Both the position numbers and the translations under genes were made by a program. Under the pieces are notes generated by a model. The model did not search any database. It had not been told where the DNA came from and saw only the letters and a program-made list of their open reading frames with translations. 52,886 bases of DNA, taken from NCBI GenBank assembly GCA_017552435.1, contig JAFZPZ010000045.1:1-52886 (forward strand). The letters run 5' to 3'. The stretch's first letter is position 1. Every line of letters starts with the position of its first letter. Origin of the DNA: Bacteroidaceae bacterium. Lineage in GTDB: Bacteria; Bacteroidota; Bacteroidia; Bacteroidales; Bacteroidaceae. This document shows positions 1 to 7,407 of the stretch, piece after piece.

Positions 1-106
1 CTGCTTTCACTTTAAGTGCCATAATTGAATTTAAAATTTTAAGGATGTAAAACTTTTTCCTATTCCTTAAAACCTCTTCCTCAGTCCGTGTTTTTGCGCC
101 CTAACT

Positions 107-148
107 AGGAAAATTTTCCTCGTGCACTAGGAAAATATTTTTCCCTGG
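107..148. repeat. Palindrome and near-direct copy (ACTAGGAAAAT motif)
   Basis: A perfect 14-bp palindrome, AGGAAAATTTTCCT, lies at 107-120. A second, less perfect copy starting ACTAGGAAAAT follows at 126-148. Two spaced copies could be an operator for the gene to the left, or a small interspersed repeat. No gene is seen in bases 1-826; they hold this element, a leftward promoter, two octamer arrays, an AT palindrome and GC-rich repeats. Confidence 0.5.
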
Positions 149-195
149 TTATGCCGCAAAAAGTGATGCGCATGTCTGTTTTTGCATCTTTGATG

Positions 196-227
196 CAAAG
201 GTACGACTTTTTCCGAAACTGTGCAAG
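196..227 (-). promoter_or_regulatory. Leftward Bacteroidetes-type promoter
   Basis: On the minus strand, TACCTTTG (203-196) matches the -7 box TAnnTTTG, with CTTG as a weak -33 box 20 nt upstream. It points out of the left edge, so a minus-strand gene probably begins just outside the window. A hairpin, TTTGCATC/GATGCAAA, overlaps the expected start point. Confidence 0.45.
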
Positions 228-266
228 TAAAATCCAAAATATTTTTACTATGGAGCGAAAAAAAAT

Positions 267-302
267 ACTTTCCCACTTTCCCACTTTCCCACTTTCCCAC
301 TT
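267..302 (+). repeat. TTTCCCAC octamer array, left arm
   Basis: Four to five tandem TTTCCCAC units are followed by GGACATCTA. The same unit with a similar flank recurs inverted at 476-501 and direct at 15832-15858. The two copies here face each other around a perfect AT palindrome. Confidence 0.85.
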
Positions 303-339
303 CGGACATCTACATTCTGAAAAATTTGAAACTGAAATT

Positions 340-382
340 TTACATTATATATATAATATAGTATATTATATATATAATGTAA
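340..382. repeat. 43-nt perfect AT-rich palindrome
   Basis: Two 21-nt arms, 340-360 and 362-382, are exact reverse complements around one central G at 361. The sequence is almost only A and T (TATATA runs). It could extrude as a cruciform. It lies midway between the inverted TTTCCCAC arrays. Confidence 0.85.
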
Positions 383-459
383 TTTTAATTATTATGAGAT
401 ATTCTATCTTCTCTCTCTTCTAGGCCGCATCCCTGTAGTCCCATTTCCTTTTGTATTGA

Positions 460-501
460 AAAAACATAAATGTCCAAAGTGGGAAAGTGGGAAAGTGGGA
501 A
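460..501 (-). repeat. TTTCCCAC octamer array, right (inverted) arm
   Basis: GTGGGAAA units (the reverse complement of TTTCCCAC) at 476-501 are preceded by the complement of GGACATTTATG. Array plus flank therefore mirror the arm at 267-315. The pair forms an inverted repeat about 230 bp across. Confidence 0.8.
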
Positions 502-522
502 ACTTAGGCTCTGATTTTCTCC

Positions 523-560
523 GTTTTCCTTGTGTGGGATTGAAAAATTTCGTAACCTTC
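523..560 (+). promoter_or_regulatory. Promoter-bearing repeat, copy A
   Basis: A 38-bp sequence seen three times in the window (also 4263-4300 and 16565-16602). Here it holds TTG, 20 nt, then TAACCTTC, a degraded -7 box. It points toward the GH59 gene 267 bp downstream. Confidence 0.55.
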
Positions 561-730
561 TTGCGCTCCGGTAGGTGCTCAGGCGCAGGCGGAACTTGCG
601 CTCCGGTAGGTCTTCGGCTGAAGCCTCAGGCGGCAAAGCCGGACGTCTCAGACGCAGGCGGAACTTGCGCTCCGGTAGGTCTTCGCAAGTGCTCAGGCGG
701 CAAAGCCGGACGTCTCAGGCGCAGGCGAAA
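560..730 (+). repeat. GC-rich interspersed repeat, about 2.5 units
   Basis: Units of about 65 bp run CTTGCGCTCCGGTAGGTCTT, GGCTGAAGCC, GGCGGCAAAGCCGGACGTC and TCAGGCGCAGGCGG. Short inverted repeats (GGCTGAAGCC, CGGC-AAA-GCCG) allow hairpins. An almost identical unit lies at 28498-28563. One frame stays open through the repeat into the GH59 gene, but the signal peptide at 827 marks the true start. Confidence 0.8.
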
Positions 731-826
731 GAGACAGGTCTCGACATTTTTTATTCACCTGACGTAAAAATCTCAGAATTTTTATTTATCTTTGCATCAT
801 CAAAAACAAACAAAACAAAGGAAATT

Positions 827-2938
827 ATGAAAATAGTGATTTACATCAGCGCACTGCTTCTTTGCCTAAGTGTGGGCGAAGCTAGAGCACAAAAGACCAT
901 TCACATCAGTTCACTATCCACAGGAAAGACCTTCGATGGCATCGGCATTGTGGATGGCGGTGGTGCCACATCAGTCCTGCTGAAGGACTATCCCGAGAAG
1001 CAGCGCGGCGAGATACTCGACATGCTGTACAAACCAAAGTTCGGCGGTTCCGTGAGCACGCTGCTGGTAGAGATTCCCGGCGACGGTAACTCGACGCAGG
1101 GTTCGATGCCTTCGCATAGTCATTATGGCGGCGACTACAACTTCCAGCGGGGCTACACGTGGTGGGTGCTGCAAGAGGCCAAGCGGCGTAATTCGCAACT
1201 GTCCTTAGACGCTACAGGATGGAGCGCTCCAGCATGGGTGGGTAACTTCTGGTCGCAGGATATGGCCGACTATTACGTCAGCTGGCTGCAGGGCCTGCGC
1301 TCGGTTTATGGCATAGAGATGGACGCCATAGGCTGCCATAATGAGAAGGGCTATAGCTACGACTTTGCCAAAGCACTGCGCCGCACGATGAATGAGCGCG
1401 GCTTCAAGGACGTGAAGCTGCACGGCTTCGACAACTGGGGTGACCATAAGATGGATTTCCTGAAGGATATGCAGAATGACCCAGAGCTGCGCGATGCCTT
1501 CTATGCCGTCAGTGCCCATACGTTCAGCGAGATTCAGCTGACACCGGAGCAGCGCAAGATGGCTGAGGACATGGGCAAGCCCATTTGGAATTCGGAGGAC
1601 CATAACTACCTGCCGGGCTTCGACGCGCTCATTACCATCGTAAAATGCTTCAACGAGAACTATATTGTCAGCGGCGCCACGAAGGTCATCAACTGGTATG
1701 GCATCGCAGGTGTCTATCCCATGGAGCCTTACAGCTGCGACCCGGCTATGGTGCTGGCTCGTGAGCCGTGGAGCGGACACTATCAGGTGCGAGAGGCTTT
1801 GTGGGGCTATGCCCACTACGGACAGTTCACCGAGGTAGGCTGGCGGTATGTCGACGACGGATGTGGCAACCTGCCAAAGGGTGGCACGGTGGCTACCTTA
1901 CGCAACCCCAAGACAGGCGACTTCAGCATGATCTTCGAGACGAAAGGCGCTACGGAACGACAGACCGTGAAGGTGAAGGTGGGTAAAGGTCTGAGCAAAG
2001 GCAAACTCTGCGTGTGGCGCAGTACTAAGGACGAGCAGTTCGTGCAGCAGCCTGACCTGAAGGGTGGATTGTTCACCATTACACTAGAACCCAATGCCGT
2101 TTATTCCATATCGACGACGACTGGTCAGCAGCATGGTGCGTATGCCGACATACCAGCCTCGAAGCCGTTCCCCATCCCCTATAGCGACGACTTCGAACAG
2201 TATGAAAAGCCCGTCGAATGGGGATATCTGCCGCACTACCTGGCCGATCTCATCGGAGCGTTTGAAATTGTTGACGCGCCAGCCCCAACTCTAAACTCTC
2301 AACTCTCAACTCTCAACTCTTCAAAATGCATCCGTCAGACGGTGAGTGAGCACACGCTGAGTTGGGCGCCCGAATGGCACCACTACACCATCCTGGGCGA
2401 CTCTGCATGGACGGACTACGAGGTGAGTGCCGACGTGTATCTGAATCCCCAAGACGAAGCCGCCGTGATGGGTCGCCTTTGTGATGTCGGTTCCGGCTAC
2501 GGCATCTGGGCCAAGGGATACTACCTGAAACTCGATGACCATGGAAAGGTGACACTTATACTTACTCGTGGTAAACGGGACCAGAAGGAACTCATCGGCG
2601 ACAAGGAACAGCAGGAAGCCATCCTCGCCCGCAAGGATGTGGAAATTGGCGGAGAATATACGTTGAGCGAGGCTAAAGTAGGGGGCATCACCTCCCTCCA
2701 ATGGCACAATCTAAAACTGCGTTTCGAGGGAGATGATATCACAGGTTATGTGGATGGCAAGGAGGTAGTCAAGACCACTAGCGACCACTACCGCACGGGT
2801 ATGGCAGGTCTGATGGCACCCCTACAAGAGAAGCGTGTCTGCACTCCCTATTTCGACAACCTGAAGATTACCCCAATAGGACGCACAAAGGCTGTGAAGA
2901 ATCTACGCATGAATGTAGAACCTCTCTATACGAATTAA
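827..2938 (+). CDS. Secreted GH59 galactocerebrosidase-like glycoside hydrolase
   Basis: About 703 residues. The start is ATG 827, because a signal peptide (ISALLLCLSVGEARA, mature from about residue 22) follows directly. Residues 36-100 carry the GH59 hallmark FDGIG..DGGGATS and a VEIPGDGNST stretch, as in animal galactosylceramidase. The likely acid/base is Glu173 in CHNEKGYS and the likely nucleophile is Glu257 in IWNSEDHN. A C-terminal beta-sandwich (about 510-690) resembles the lectin-like region of the family. It probably removes beta-galactosyl groups from glycans or glycolipids in the periplasm or outside. A heptamer array (2286-2321) encodes a low-complexity linker, TLNSQLSTLNS, between the catalytic and C-terminal parts. 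The GH26 gene follows after 14 bp, so the two are probably co-transcribed. The exact substrate is not predictable. Confidence 0.88.
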   Translation: MKIVIYISALLLCLSVGEARAQKTIHISSLSTGKTFDGIGIVDGGGATSVLLKDYPEKQRGEILDMLYKPKFGGSVSTLLVEIPGDGNSTQGSMPSHSHYGGDYNFQRGYTWWVLQEAKRRNSQLSLDATGWSAPAWVGNFWSQDMADYYVSWLQGLRSVYGIEMDAIGCHNEKGYSYDFAKALRRTMNERGFKDVKLHGFDNWGDHKMDFLKDMQNDPELRDAFYAVSAHTFSEIQLTPEQRKMAEDMGKPIWNSEDHNYLPGFDALITIVKCFNENYIVSGATKVINWYGIAGVYPMEPYSCDPAMVLAREPWSGHYQVREALWGYAHYGQFTEVGWRYVDDGCGNLPKGGTVATLRNPKTGDFSMIFETKGATERQTVKVKVGKGLSKGKLCVWRSTKDEQFVQQPDLKGGLFTITLEPNAVYSISTTTGQQHGAYADIPASKPFPIPYSDDFEQYEKPVEWGYLPHYLADLIGAFEIVDAPAPTLNSQLSTLNSSKCIRQTVSEHTLSWAPEWHHYTILGDSAWTDYEVSADVYLNPQDEAAVMGRLCDVGSGYGIWAKGYYLKLDDHGKVTLILTRGKRDQKELIGDKEQQEAILARKDVEIGGEYTLSEAKVGGITSLQWHNLKLRFEGDDITGYVDGKEVVKTTSDHYRTGMAGLMAPLQEKRVCTPYFDNLKITPIGRTKAVKNLRMNVEPLYTN
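2286..2321 (+). repeat. In-frame heptamer array (CAACTCT) in the GH59 gene
   Basis: Five near-perfect CAACTCT heptamers are read as TLNSQLSTLNS inside the coding sequence, at a domain boundary. Similar heptamers are otherwise mostly intergenic here. Confidence 0.85.
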
Positions 2939-2952
2939 TACACGAATCGATA

Positions 2953-4149
2953 ATGAAACGACTTGCACTTTTACTACTGACCGCATGTGTAATCTGCGGA
3001 ACTCATGCCCAGAATACTTCGCAGCGTTCTGCTGAGGCAGAACAGCTGTTTCAATGTCTCCAGTACATTCAGGGGCAGAAGATTCTCTCCGGCACCACCG
3101 CAAACGTTAACTGGAACTTCAACGAGGCAAAGTGGGTGAACCAGCATACTGGCAAGTGGCCTGCGCTGAACTGCATGGACTATATCCATCATCCTTTTTC
3201 CTCGAAAGGCGGATGGATAGACTACACGAACATCACGGAGGTCTATAACTGGCACCGACAGGGAGGAGTCATCCTCATCATGTGGCACTGGAATGTGCCT
3301 GCCAACGAGAATGGGAAATACGCTTTCTATTGGGGCGAAGAGGCCGACAAGACGACATTCGACGTACGCAAAATCTTCGAGCCGGAGTCGGACGAGTATA
3401 AACTGATGCTGAAGGACATTGACCAGATTGCCTCGTACTTGAAGCTACTGAAACAGAGGAAAATCCCAGTACTATGGCGACCGTTGCACGAGGCGGGTGG
3501 TATGTGGTTCTGGTGGGGACGTGACCCCGATGCCTGCAACGAGTTGTGGAGAGTGATGTACGACCGCTTGACTGGCTACCATAAACTGAACAACCTCATT
3601 TGGGTATGGACACAGGCTGCAGCTTGGAACCAGCCATACAGCGACGGCTACCGTTGGTATCCGGGCGACGACTATGTCGATATCGTAAGTATTGATGTCT
3701 ATAACAACAGCAGTGCCAGCAACATCTACACCAGTTGTTTCAAGTTCCTGAAAAAGTACTCTCCCGATAAGTTGGTGGCTCTTACCGAATGTGGCAATGT
3801 ACCCACAATCACCAAGCAATGGAAAGCAGGTGCCAAATGGCTGTTCTTTGCACCTTGGTATGACTATGGCCGCACAAACAACACAAGCAGTTCAGAGTTC
3901 CAAAGCACGGACCACAGCAACTGCAATGCTGACTGGTGGAAGGATGCTTTCTCTAACGACTATGTCCTCTCACGAGAAGACTTCAAGAAGCTAAGAGAGG
4001 ACTTCGCGGCAGTAATGGAAGGCGTAAAAGCCTATGATTCCATTGACAAATCCGTGGAGCATGCATCCTACAACCTCAACGGGACGCCTTGGCAGCCGAA
4101 TCAGCATGGCATCCGCATCCAGAACGGCAAGAGATATTACGTCAAATAG
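2953..4149 (+). CDS. Secreted GH26 beta-mannanase-like glycoside hydrolase
   Basis: 398 residues with a signal peptide ending near Ala19 (CGTHA). The GH26 fold is clear: GQKILSGTT near residue 41, a WHW motif near 111, the acid/base Glu180 in WRPLHEAGG followed by WFWWG, and the nucleophile Glu279 in VALTECG. Family members cut beta-1,4-mannan or related beta-glycans. It probably works with the GH59 enzyme 14 bp upstream on galactose-decorated mannans, which is inferred from adjacency only. No extra binding module is visible. A strong palindrome follows the stop codon. Confidence 0.92.
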   Translation: MKRLALLLLTACVICGTHAQNTSQRSAEAEQLFQCLQYIQGQKILSGTTANVNWNFNEAKWVNQHTGKWPALNCMDYIHHPFSSKGGWIDYTNITEVYNWHRQGGVILIMWHWNVPANENGKYAFYWGEEADKTTFDVRKIFEPESDEYKLMLKDIDQIASYLKLLKQRKIPVLWRPLHEAGGMWFWWGRDPDACNELWRVMYDRLTGYHKLNNLIWVWTQAAAWNQPYSDGYRWYPGDDYVDIVSIDVYNNSSASNIYTSCFKFLKKYSPDKLVALTECGNVPTITKQWKAGAKWLFFAPWYDYGRTNNTSSSEFQSTDHSNCNADWWKDAFSNDYVLSREDFKKLREDFAAVMEGVKAYDSIDKSVEHASYNLNGTPWQPNQHGIRIQNGKRYYVK

Positions 4150-4167
4150 AACGCTTACATCTATATA

Positions 4168-4196
4168 TTAACGTTAGTTCGTCGAACTCACGTTAA
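4168..4196 (+). terminator. Strong hairpin after GH26
   Basis: TTAACGT and AGTTC pair with GAACT and ACGTTAA, giving 7 + 5 bp around one mismatch and a 3-nt loop. It starts 19 nt after the GH26 stop. There is no long T-run, so it may be an RNA-stabilising end or a palindromic operator rather than a classical terminator. Confidence 0.5.
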
Positions 4197-4262
4197 ATAA
4201 GGGAAATAAAAATTTTGTTAAATCATTTTGAGCTTTGCAGGTTTTCCTTTGTTATTTTCTCT

Positions 4263-4300
4263 ATTTTCCTTGTGAGGGATTGAAAAATTTCGTAACTTTA
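4263..4300 (+). promoter_or_regulatory. Promoter-bearing repeat, copy B
   Basis: Second copy of the 38-bp repeat, with TTG, 20 nt, TAACTTTA. It points toward the lipoprotein gene at 4487. The 4197-4486 interval also holds a palindromic C5/G5 element and a C10 tract at 4401-4410, and no gene. Confidence 0.55.
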
Positions 4301-4340
4301 CAGCCGAAAACAATAAAACGCAACAATTAACCCTCAATGA

Positions 4341-4366
4341 TTCCCCCTAAAGGGGGATAGGGGGTC
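4341..4366 (-). repeat. C5/G5 palindromic element
   Basis: CCCCCTAAAGGGGG core followed by TAGGGGGTC. Intergenic copy. Confidence 0.85.
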
Positions 4367-4486
4367 AGATTTACAACTATATGATATTCAGGCAATTACC
4401 CCCCCCCTATTTCGGAGCACCGGAATCAACATAACATAAACGGCGCGAGCCGACTTGGTCTCTCTTCGGAGGGCACTTTTATTTTT

Positions 4487-4819
4487 ATGGTTGACACCCT
4501 GCTGCATTGGGCATACGCCCTTTGTGGCAGGTTTTTTTGTTGCCTGTTATTCCTCATCTTCCTTGCATCTTGCAGCAATGATGAGGTGCATTTCGTGAAG
4601 ATTAGCGAGTATTATGCCGAGTCGTGCCACCTGGACCAGGCGACGCAGGACAGTATAGTCCGTTTCGCGCAGAAGGTAGATGCCTTCGTTGCTGCGAACC
4701 CCCTGGCGAAGGAAGACCCGCTCTATGCTCGCATCCTGCATAACATAAAGACTTCCAGTTTCGACCCGGGCTTCATGCTCAATACCGATTGGAAAGACGA
4801 TGTAGAAAGTGGATTCTGA
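4487..4819 (+). CDS. Small lipoprotein, unknown function
   Basis: 110 residues. A hydrophobic stretch (residues 12-26) ends in the lipobox LASC, with Cys29 followed by SND, so this is probably a lipoprotein. The mature part is about 80 residues, acidic and helical, without a recognised domain. The charge pattern near the N-terminus is unusual, since few basic residues precede the hydrophobic core. Copy B of the promoter repeat lies about 190 bp upstream. Function unknown. Confidence 0.6.
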   Translation: MVDTLLHWAYALCGRFFCCLLFLIFLASCSNDEVHFVKISEYYAESCHLDQATQDSIVRFAQKVDAFVAANPLAKEDPLYARILHNIKTSSFDPGFMLNTDWKDDVESGF

Positions 4820-4822
4820 ATA

Positions 4823-5160
4823 ATACAAAAACCTAAAAAACCCTTTTCTGGAGTTTATGAGTTACACTCTCACGTTTTCAATCTGTCTGTCAGCGAATGC
4901 AAGTAAATTTGCCTTCTCTGCCGCCCATATCAAAAACAGCCTAACGGCCTAAACACCAGAAAAGAAAAACAATAAAAACCAACGATGTGATAAATGATAA
5001 ATTCTGTTTCATAATTATTTGTCGTTTAAAAAGTCGCCGTGAAGGCTGCGATTAAGCGAGAGCAGAGCCAAATCACATTTGAGCTATGCCGAGTGAAAGC
5101 AGTCTCGACCAATGGTCAGGGTGCCGCGACGAACTTGGCAAGATGCCAATAGGTAATTAA
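4823..5160. other. Gene-free interval with structured segments
   Basis: No coding sequence is supported here. Visible are AAAAACCT..CCCTTTT at 4825-4846, which resembles 52738-52760; an imperfect hairpin AGCCAAAT-CAC-ATTTGAGCT near 5066-5085; and a perfect TTGGCA/TGCCAA hairpin at 5134-5148. The order looks like a small structured RNA or an intergenic repeat. No promoter boxes are convincing. Confidence 0.35.
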
Positions 5161-5207
5161 TTTTTTTCATTATTCCCTCGCCTCCTGAGACAGGCCGCGA
5201 GGTTTTA

Positions 5208-5238
5208 GGACCCCCCAGCCCCCTTTAGGGGGAGATAA
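5208..5238 (+). repeat. C5/G5 palindromic element
   Basis: GGACCCCCCAGC, then CCCCTTTAGGGGGAG. It lies immediately before the small gene at 5247. Confidence 0.85.
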
Positions 5239-5246
5239 ATATAAAA

Positions 5247-5588
5247 ATGAGAGATATGGAAGATGAAGATATAGGAAGATTTTTTGATGAGATAGAGGAG
5301 GAGATAATGAGTCAGCAGCAAGTGTTGCATCCGGCAACGGATGCCGTGAGGGTAGCTCTGAACGAGGCTATTCAGAAATACAATCTTTCTGCAGCCTCCA
5401 CTCTGGTATTGCTGGCCCGTTTTGCTGCTGCCACCATACACAAGCTGCAAAGACAGCTCCCAGATGCGAAGTTCAAGGATGACATAGAGGATATGTTCAA
5501 CGACACCCTTGTCACCTATCTGGCACTTCTTGATATGCGAGACGTATCAGAAGAGTACAACAATATAAGGAGAGAGAAGATGAATTGA
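5247..5588 (+). CDS. Hypothetical protein, 113 aa
   Basis: Acidic N-terminus (EDEDIGRFFDEIEEE), then a largely helical protein with an Ala/Leu-rich segment (about 48-65) and a charged C-terminus. No domain is recognised. Start ATG 5247; ATG 5256 is an alternative. It stands alone, with a palindromic element in front and a hairpin with a T-run about 120 bp behind. Codon usage matches the host better than the restriction genes that follow. Confidence 0.5.
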   Translation: MRDMEDEDIGRFFDEIEEEIMSQQQVLHPATDAVRVALNEAIQKYNLSAASTLVLLARFAAATIHKLQRQLPDAKFKDDIEDMFNDTLVTYLALLDMRDVSEEYNNIRREKMN

Positions 5589-5706
5589 AAAAAATACCCC
5601 AAACTCTTCGTCGGAAGGACGGGTTCCTTCTCGTTGAGTGTTTGTGTGACATGATTAGGGGGTAATCCCCGAAGTTGTGTTAGTGAGTTAATATTATAAG
5701 TTTGTC

Positions 5707-5738
5707 CCTCAGCGGTTTGTGAAAATAGCTGAGGTTTT
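5707..5738 (+). terminator. Intrinsic terminator-like hairpin
   Basis: CCTCAGC (5707-5713) pairs perfectly with GCTGAGG (5728-5734), followed by TTTTAA. It could end transcription from the 5247 gene. Confidence 0.55.
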
Positions 5739-5851
5739 AAAAGAAAGAGTAAAAGATACAAGATATATACGAACATTAAAACTGAAAATATAAAATAGTG
5801 AATATAGAATAAAAATAGTTAATTGAGTCTATAACATCCTTGACGAGACTG

Positions 5852-6030
5852 GTTTACCAGAATTAGGACCTCAGGAACACGTCAGTCAGGCAAGGCAACG
5901 GATGTTCGCGCTCTTTGAGAAACGGGGCGCGGGCTATGATTGTTTGTCTGACGTGGGCCGTCCTAAGCCTTGGTAAACAACAATCTCTTCCGCGCCCTCT
6001 TTTCCCGAAACGAAAAGGGGGCTTTTCGTG
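5852..6030 (+). ncRNA. Structured leader or candidate RNA before the R-M genes
   Basis: Three nested helices are exact: 5852-5859 with 5971-5978 (GTTTACCA/TGGTAAAC), 5863-5869 with 5960-5966 (TTAGGAC/GTCCTAA) and 5878-5885 with 5948-5955 (CACGTCAG/CTGACGTG). The apical part holds CGCGC/GCGCG (5907-5911, 5927-5931). In addition GGGCGCGG (5925-5932) can pair with CCGCGCCC (5990-5997), and ATTGTT (5939-5944) with AACAAT (5979-5984), crossing the outer helix. A further ACGAAAAG/CTTTTCGT hairpin sits near 6010-6029. The methyltransferase ATG is at 6054. The family is not recognised; a riboregulator, an RNA gene or a DNA cruciform site are all possible. Confidence 0.55.
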
Positions 6031-6053
6031 AGCCCAGAAAAGGAAGGAAGAGA

Positions 6054-7361
6054 ATGGGACAAAAAATAATTAAATTTATAGATTTATTTGCAGGAATAGG
6101 TGGTATTAGGTTAGGATTAGAACAGGCTTTAAGAAAAGCAGGTTATACTCCTAAATGCGTCTTTACATCCGAAATCAAAGAACACGCCATAAATGTATTA
6201 AAGCAGAACCACCCTAAAGATAAAATCACTGGTGATATTACAAAAGTAGAAGCTAGTAGTATTCCAGACTTTGACATACTATGTGGAGGTTTCCCCTGTC
6301 AAGCTTTTAGTGCGGCTGGTAAAAGAGATGGATTTGCAGATACTAGGGGTACATTATTCTTTGATGTAGAAAGAATAATATTAGAGAAAAGGCCTAAGGG
6401 ATTCATATTAGAGAATGTTGAAGGCTTAGTAAATCACGATGGAGGAAACACCTTAGAAGTTATATTAGGTAATCTGGATGCCGCTAATTACTGGGTATCT
6501 TATAAGGTACTTAATTCTGTAGATTTTGGCGTACCACAAGAAAGGAAACGTATATATATCATTGGAATAAGAAAAGATCTGTGTGATAACCGTATATCAT
6601 TAGACGATTTCCCAAAGACTCAAAAGAAGCTAGGAAAGATACTAGAATCTGGTAAACCTACTTCTGATTCCCCATTTGTTAAGTTGCTACTGGAAAAATT
6701 CACAATAGATGAATTATCTGGTAAGGCTATAAAAGACAAAAGGGGGGGTACTGCTAATATACATAGTTGGGATTTAGAACTAAAAGGCCCAGTAACAGAA
6801 GAGGAAAAGCATTTCCTAAATCTTCTTTTAACTGAAAGAAGGAAAAAGAAATGGGCAGATATTATTGGTATAAAGTGGATGGATGGTATGCCACTTACCA
6901 AAGAACAAATAGAAGATTTTTACCGGAATGAAAAACTGCAAGAGATGCTTGATGATTTAACTTCTAAAGGATATATTAGATTTGAGCATCCCAAGAAGTT
7001 AGTTACAGAAAAGCACGTAGCACCAAATGGAAAGATGGTAACGACTTCCAGAAGAATTAGTGATACTACTAAGCCTAAAGGATATAATATCGTAGCAGGT
7101 AAACTTAGTTATGAAGTTGGTAAGATTCTATCACCTAAAGAAGTAGCTCCTACTCTAGTGGCCACAGATATGCAACATCTTTATGTAATAGACAATGGTG
7201 GTTTGCGCACTTTTACACTACGGGAAGGATTAAGACTATTTGGCTATCCAGAATCATTTAAGTTTGAGATAGATGAAGCTAGTGGTTTTGATCTTTTAGG
7301 AAATACTGTGGTAGTTCCAGTAATAAAGTCTGTGGCCACTAGACTGGTTGAAAAATTATAA
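6054..7361 (+). CDS. Type II DNA (cytosine-5) methyltransferase
   Basis: 435 residues from ATG 6054, chosen because conserved motif I follows at once. Motif I is DLFAGIGG (residues 10-17), motif IV is GGFPCQAFS with catalytic Cys82, motif VI is ENVEG (120-124) and motif VIII is QERKR (162-166). A variable target-recognition region spans about 175-345, and the final motifs (LREGLRLFGYP, LLGNTVVVPV) close the fold. It methylates cytosine C5 at a specific site using S-adenosylmethionine and protects the host from the partner nuclease encoded next. The gene is far more AT-rich than the surroundings, with TTA and AGA codons, which suggests recent transfer. If the nuclease is NgoBV-like, the site may be GGNNCC. 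Confidence 0.95.
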   Translation: MGQKIIKFIDLFAGIGGIRLGLEQALRKAGYTPKCVFTSEIKEHAINVLKQNHPKDKITGDITKVEASSIPDFDILCGGFPCQAFSAAGKRDGFADTRGTLFFDVERIILEKRPKGFILENVEGLVNHDGGNTLEVILGNLDAANYWVSYKVLNSVDFGVPQERKRIYIIGIRKDLCDNRISLDDFPKTQKKLGKILESGKPTSDSPFVKLLLEKFTIDELSGKAIKDKRGGTANIHSWDLELKGPVTEEEKHFLNLLLTERRKKKWADIIGIKWMDGMPLTKEQIEDFYRNEKLQEMLDDLTSKGYIRFEHPKKLVTEKHVAPNGKMVTTSRRISDTTKPKGYNIVAGKLSYEVGKILSPKEVAPTLVATDMQHLYVIDNGGLRTFTLREGLRLFGYPESFKFEIDEASGFDLLGNTVVVPVIKSVATRLVEKL

Positions 7362-7407
7362 AGTTGCTGATATTTTTCTCTTTTATAACTCTAATACACC
7401 TAAGAAT

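Noticed and set aside
267-501. CRISPR array suggested by regular short repeats
   Set aside because: The units are 8 bp without spacers of 25-40 bp, and no cas gene is present. The same holds for the heptamer arrays.
575-826. N-terminal extension of the GH59 protein through the GC-rich repeat
   Set aside because: The extension is only translated repeat (RRRRNLRSGRSS-like). A proper signal peptide begins at ATG 827.
5852-5978. Integron attC site
   Set aside because: The arms do not show the R-box pattern RYYYAAC/GTTRRRY, and no integrase or cassette array is seen.
7348-7407. TTG start for the restriction enzyme
   Set aside because: It overlaps the methyltransferase end, and the family-like N-terminus begins at ATG 7408. 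It cannot be fully excluded.
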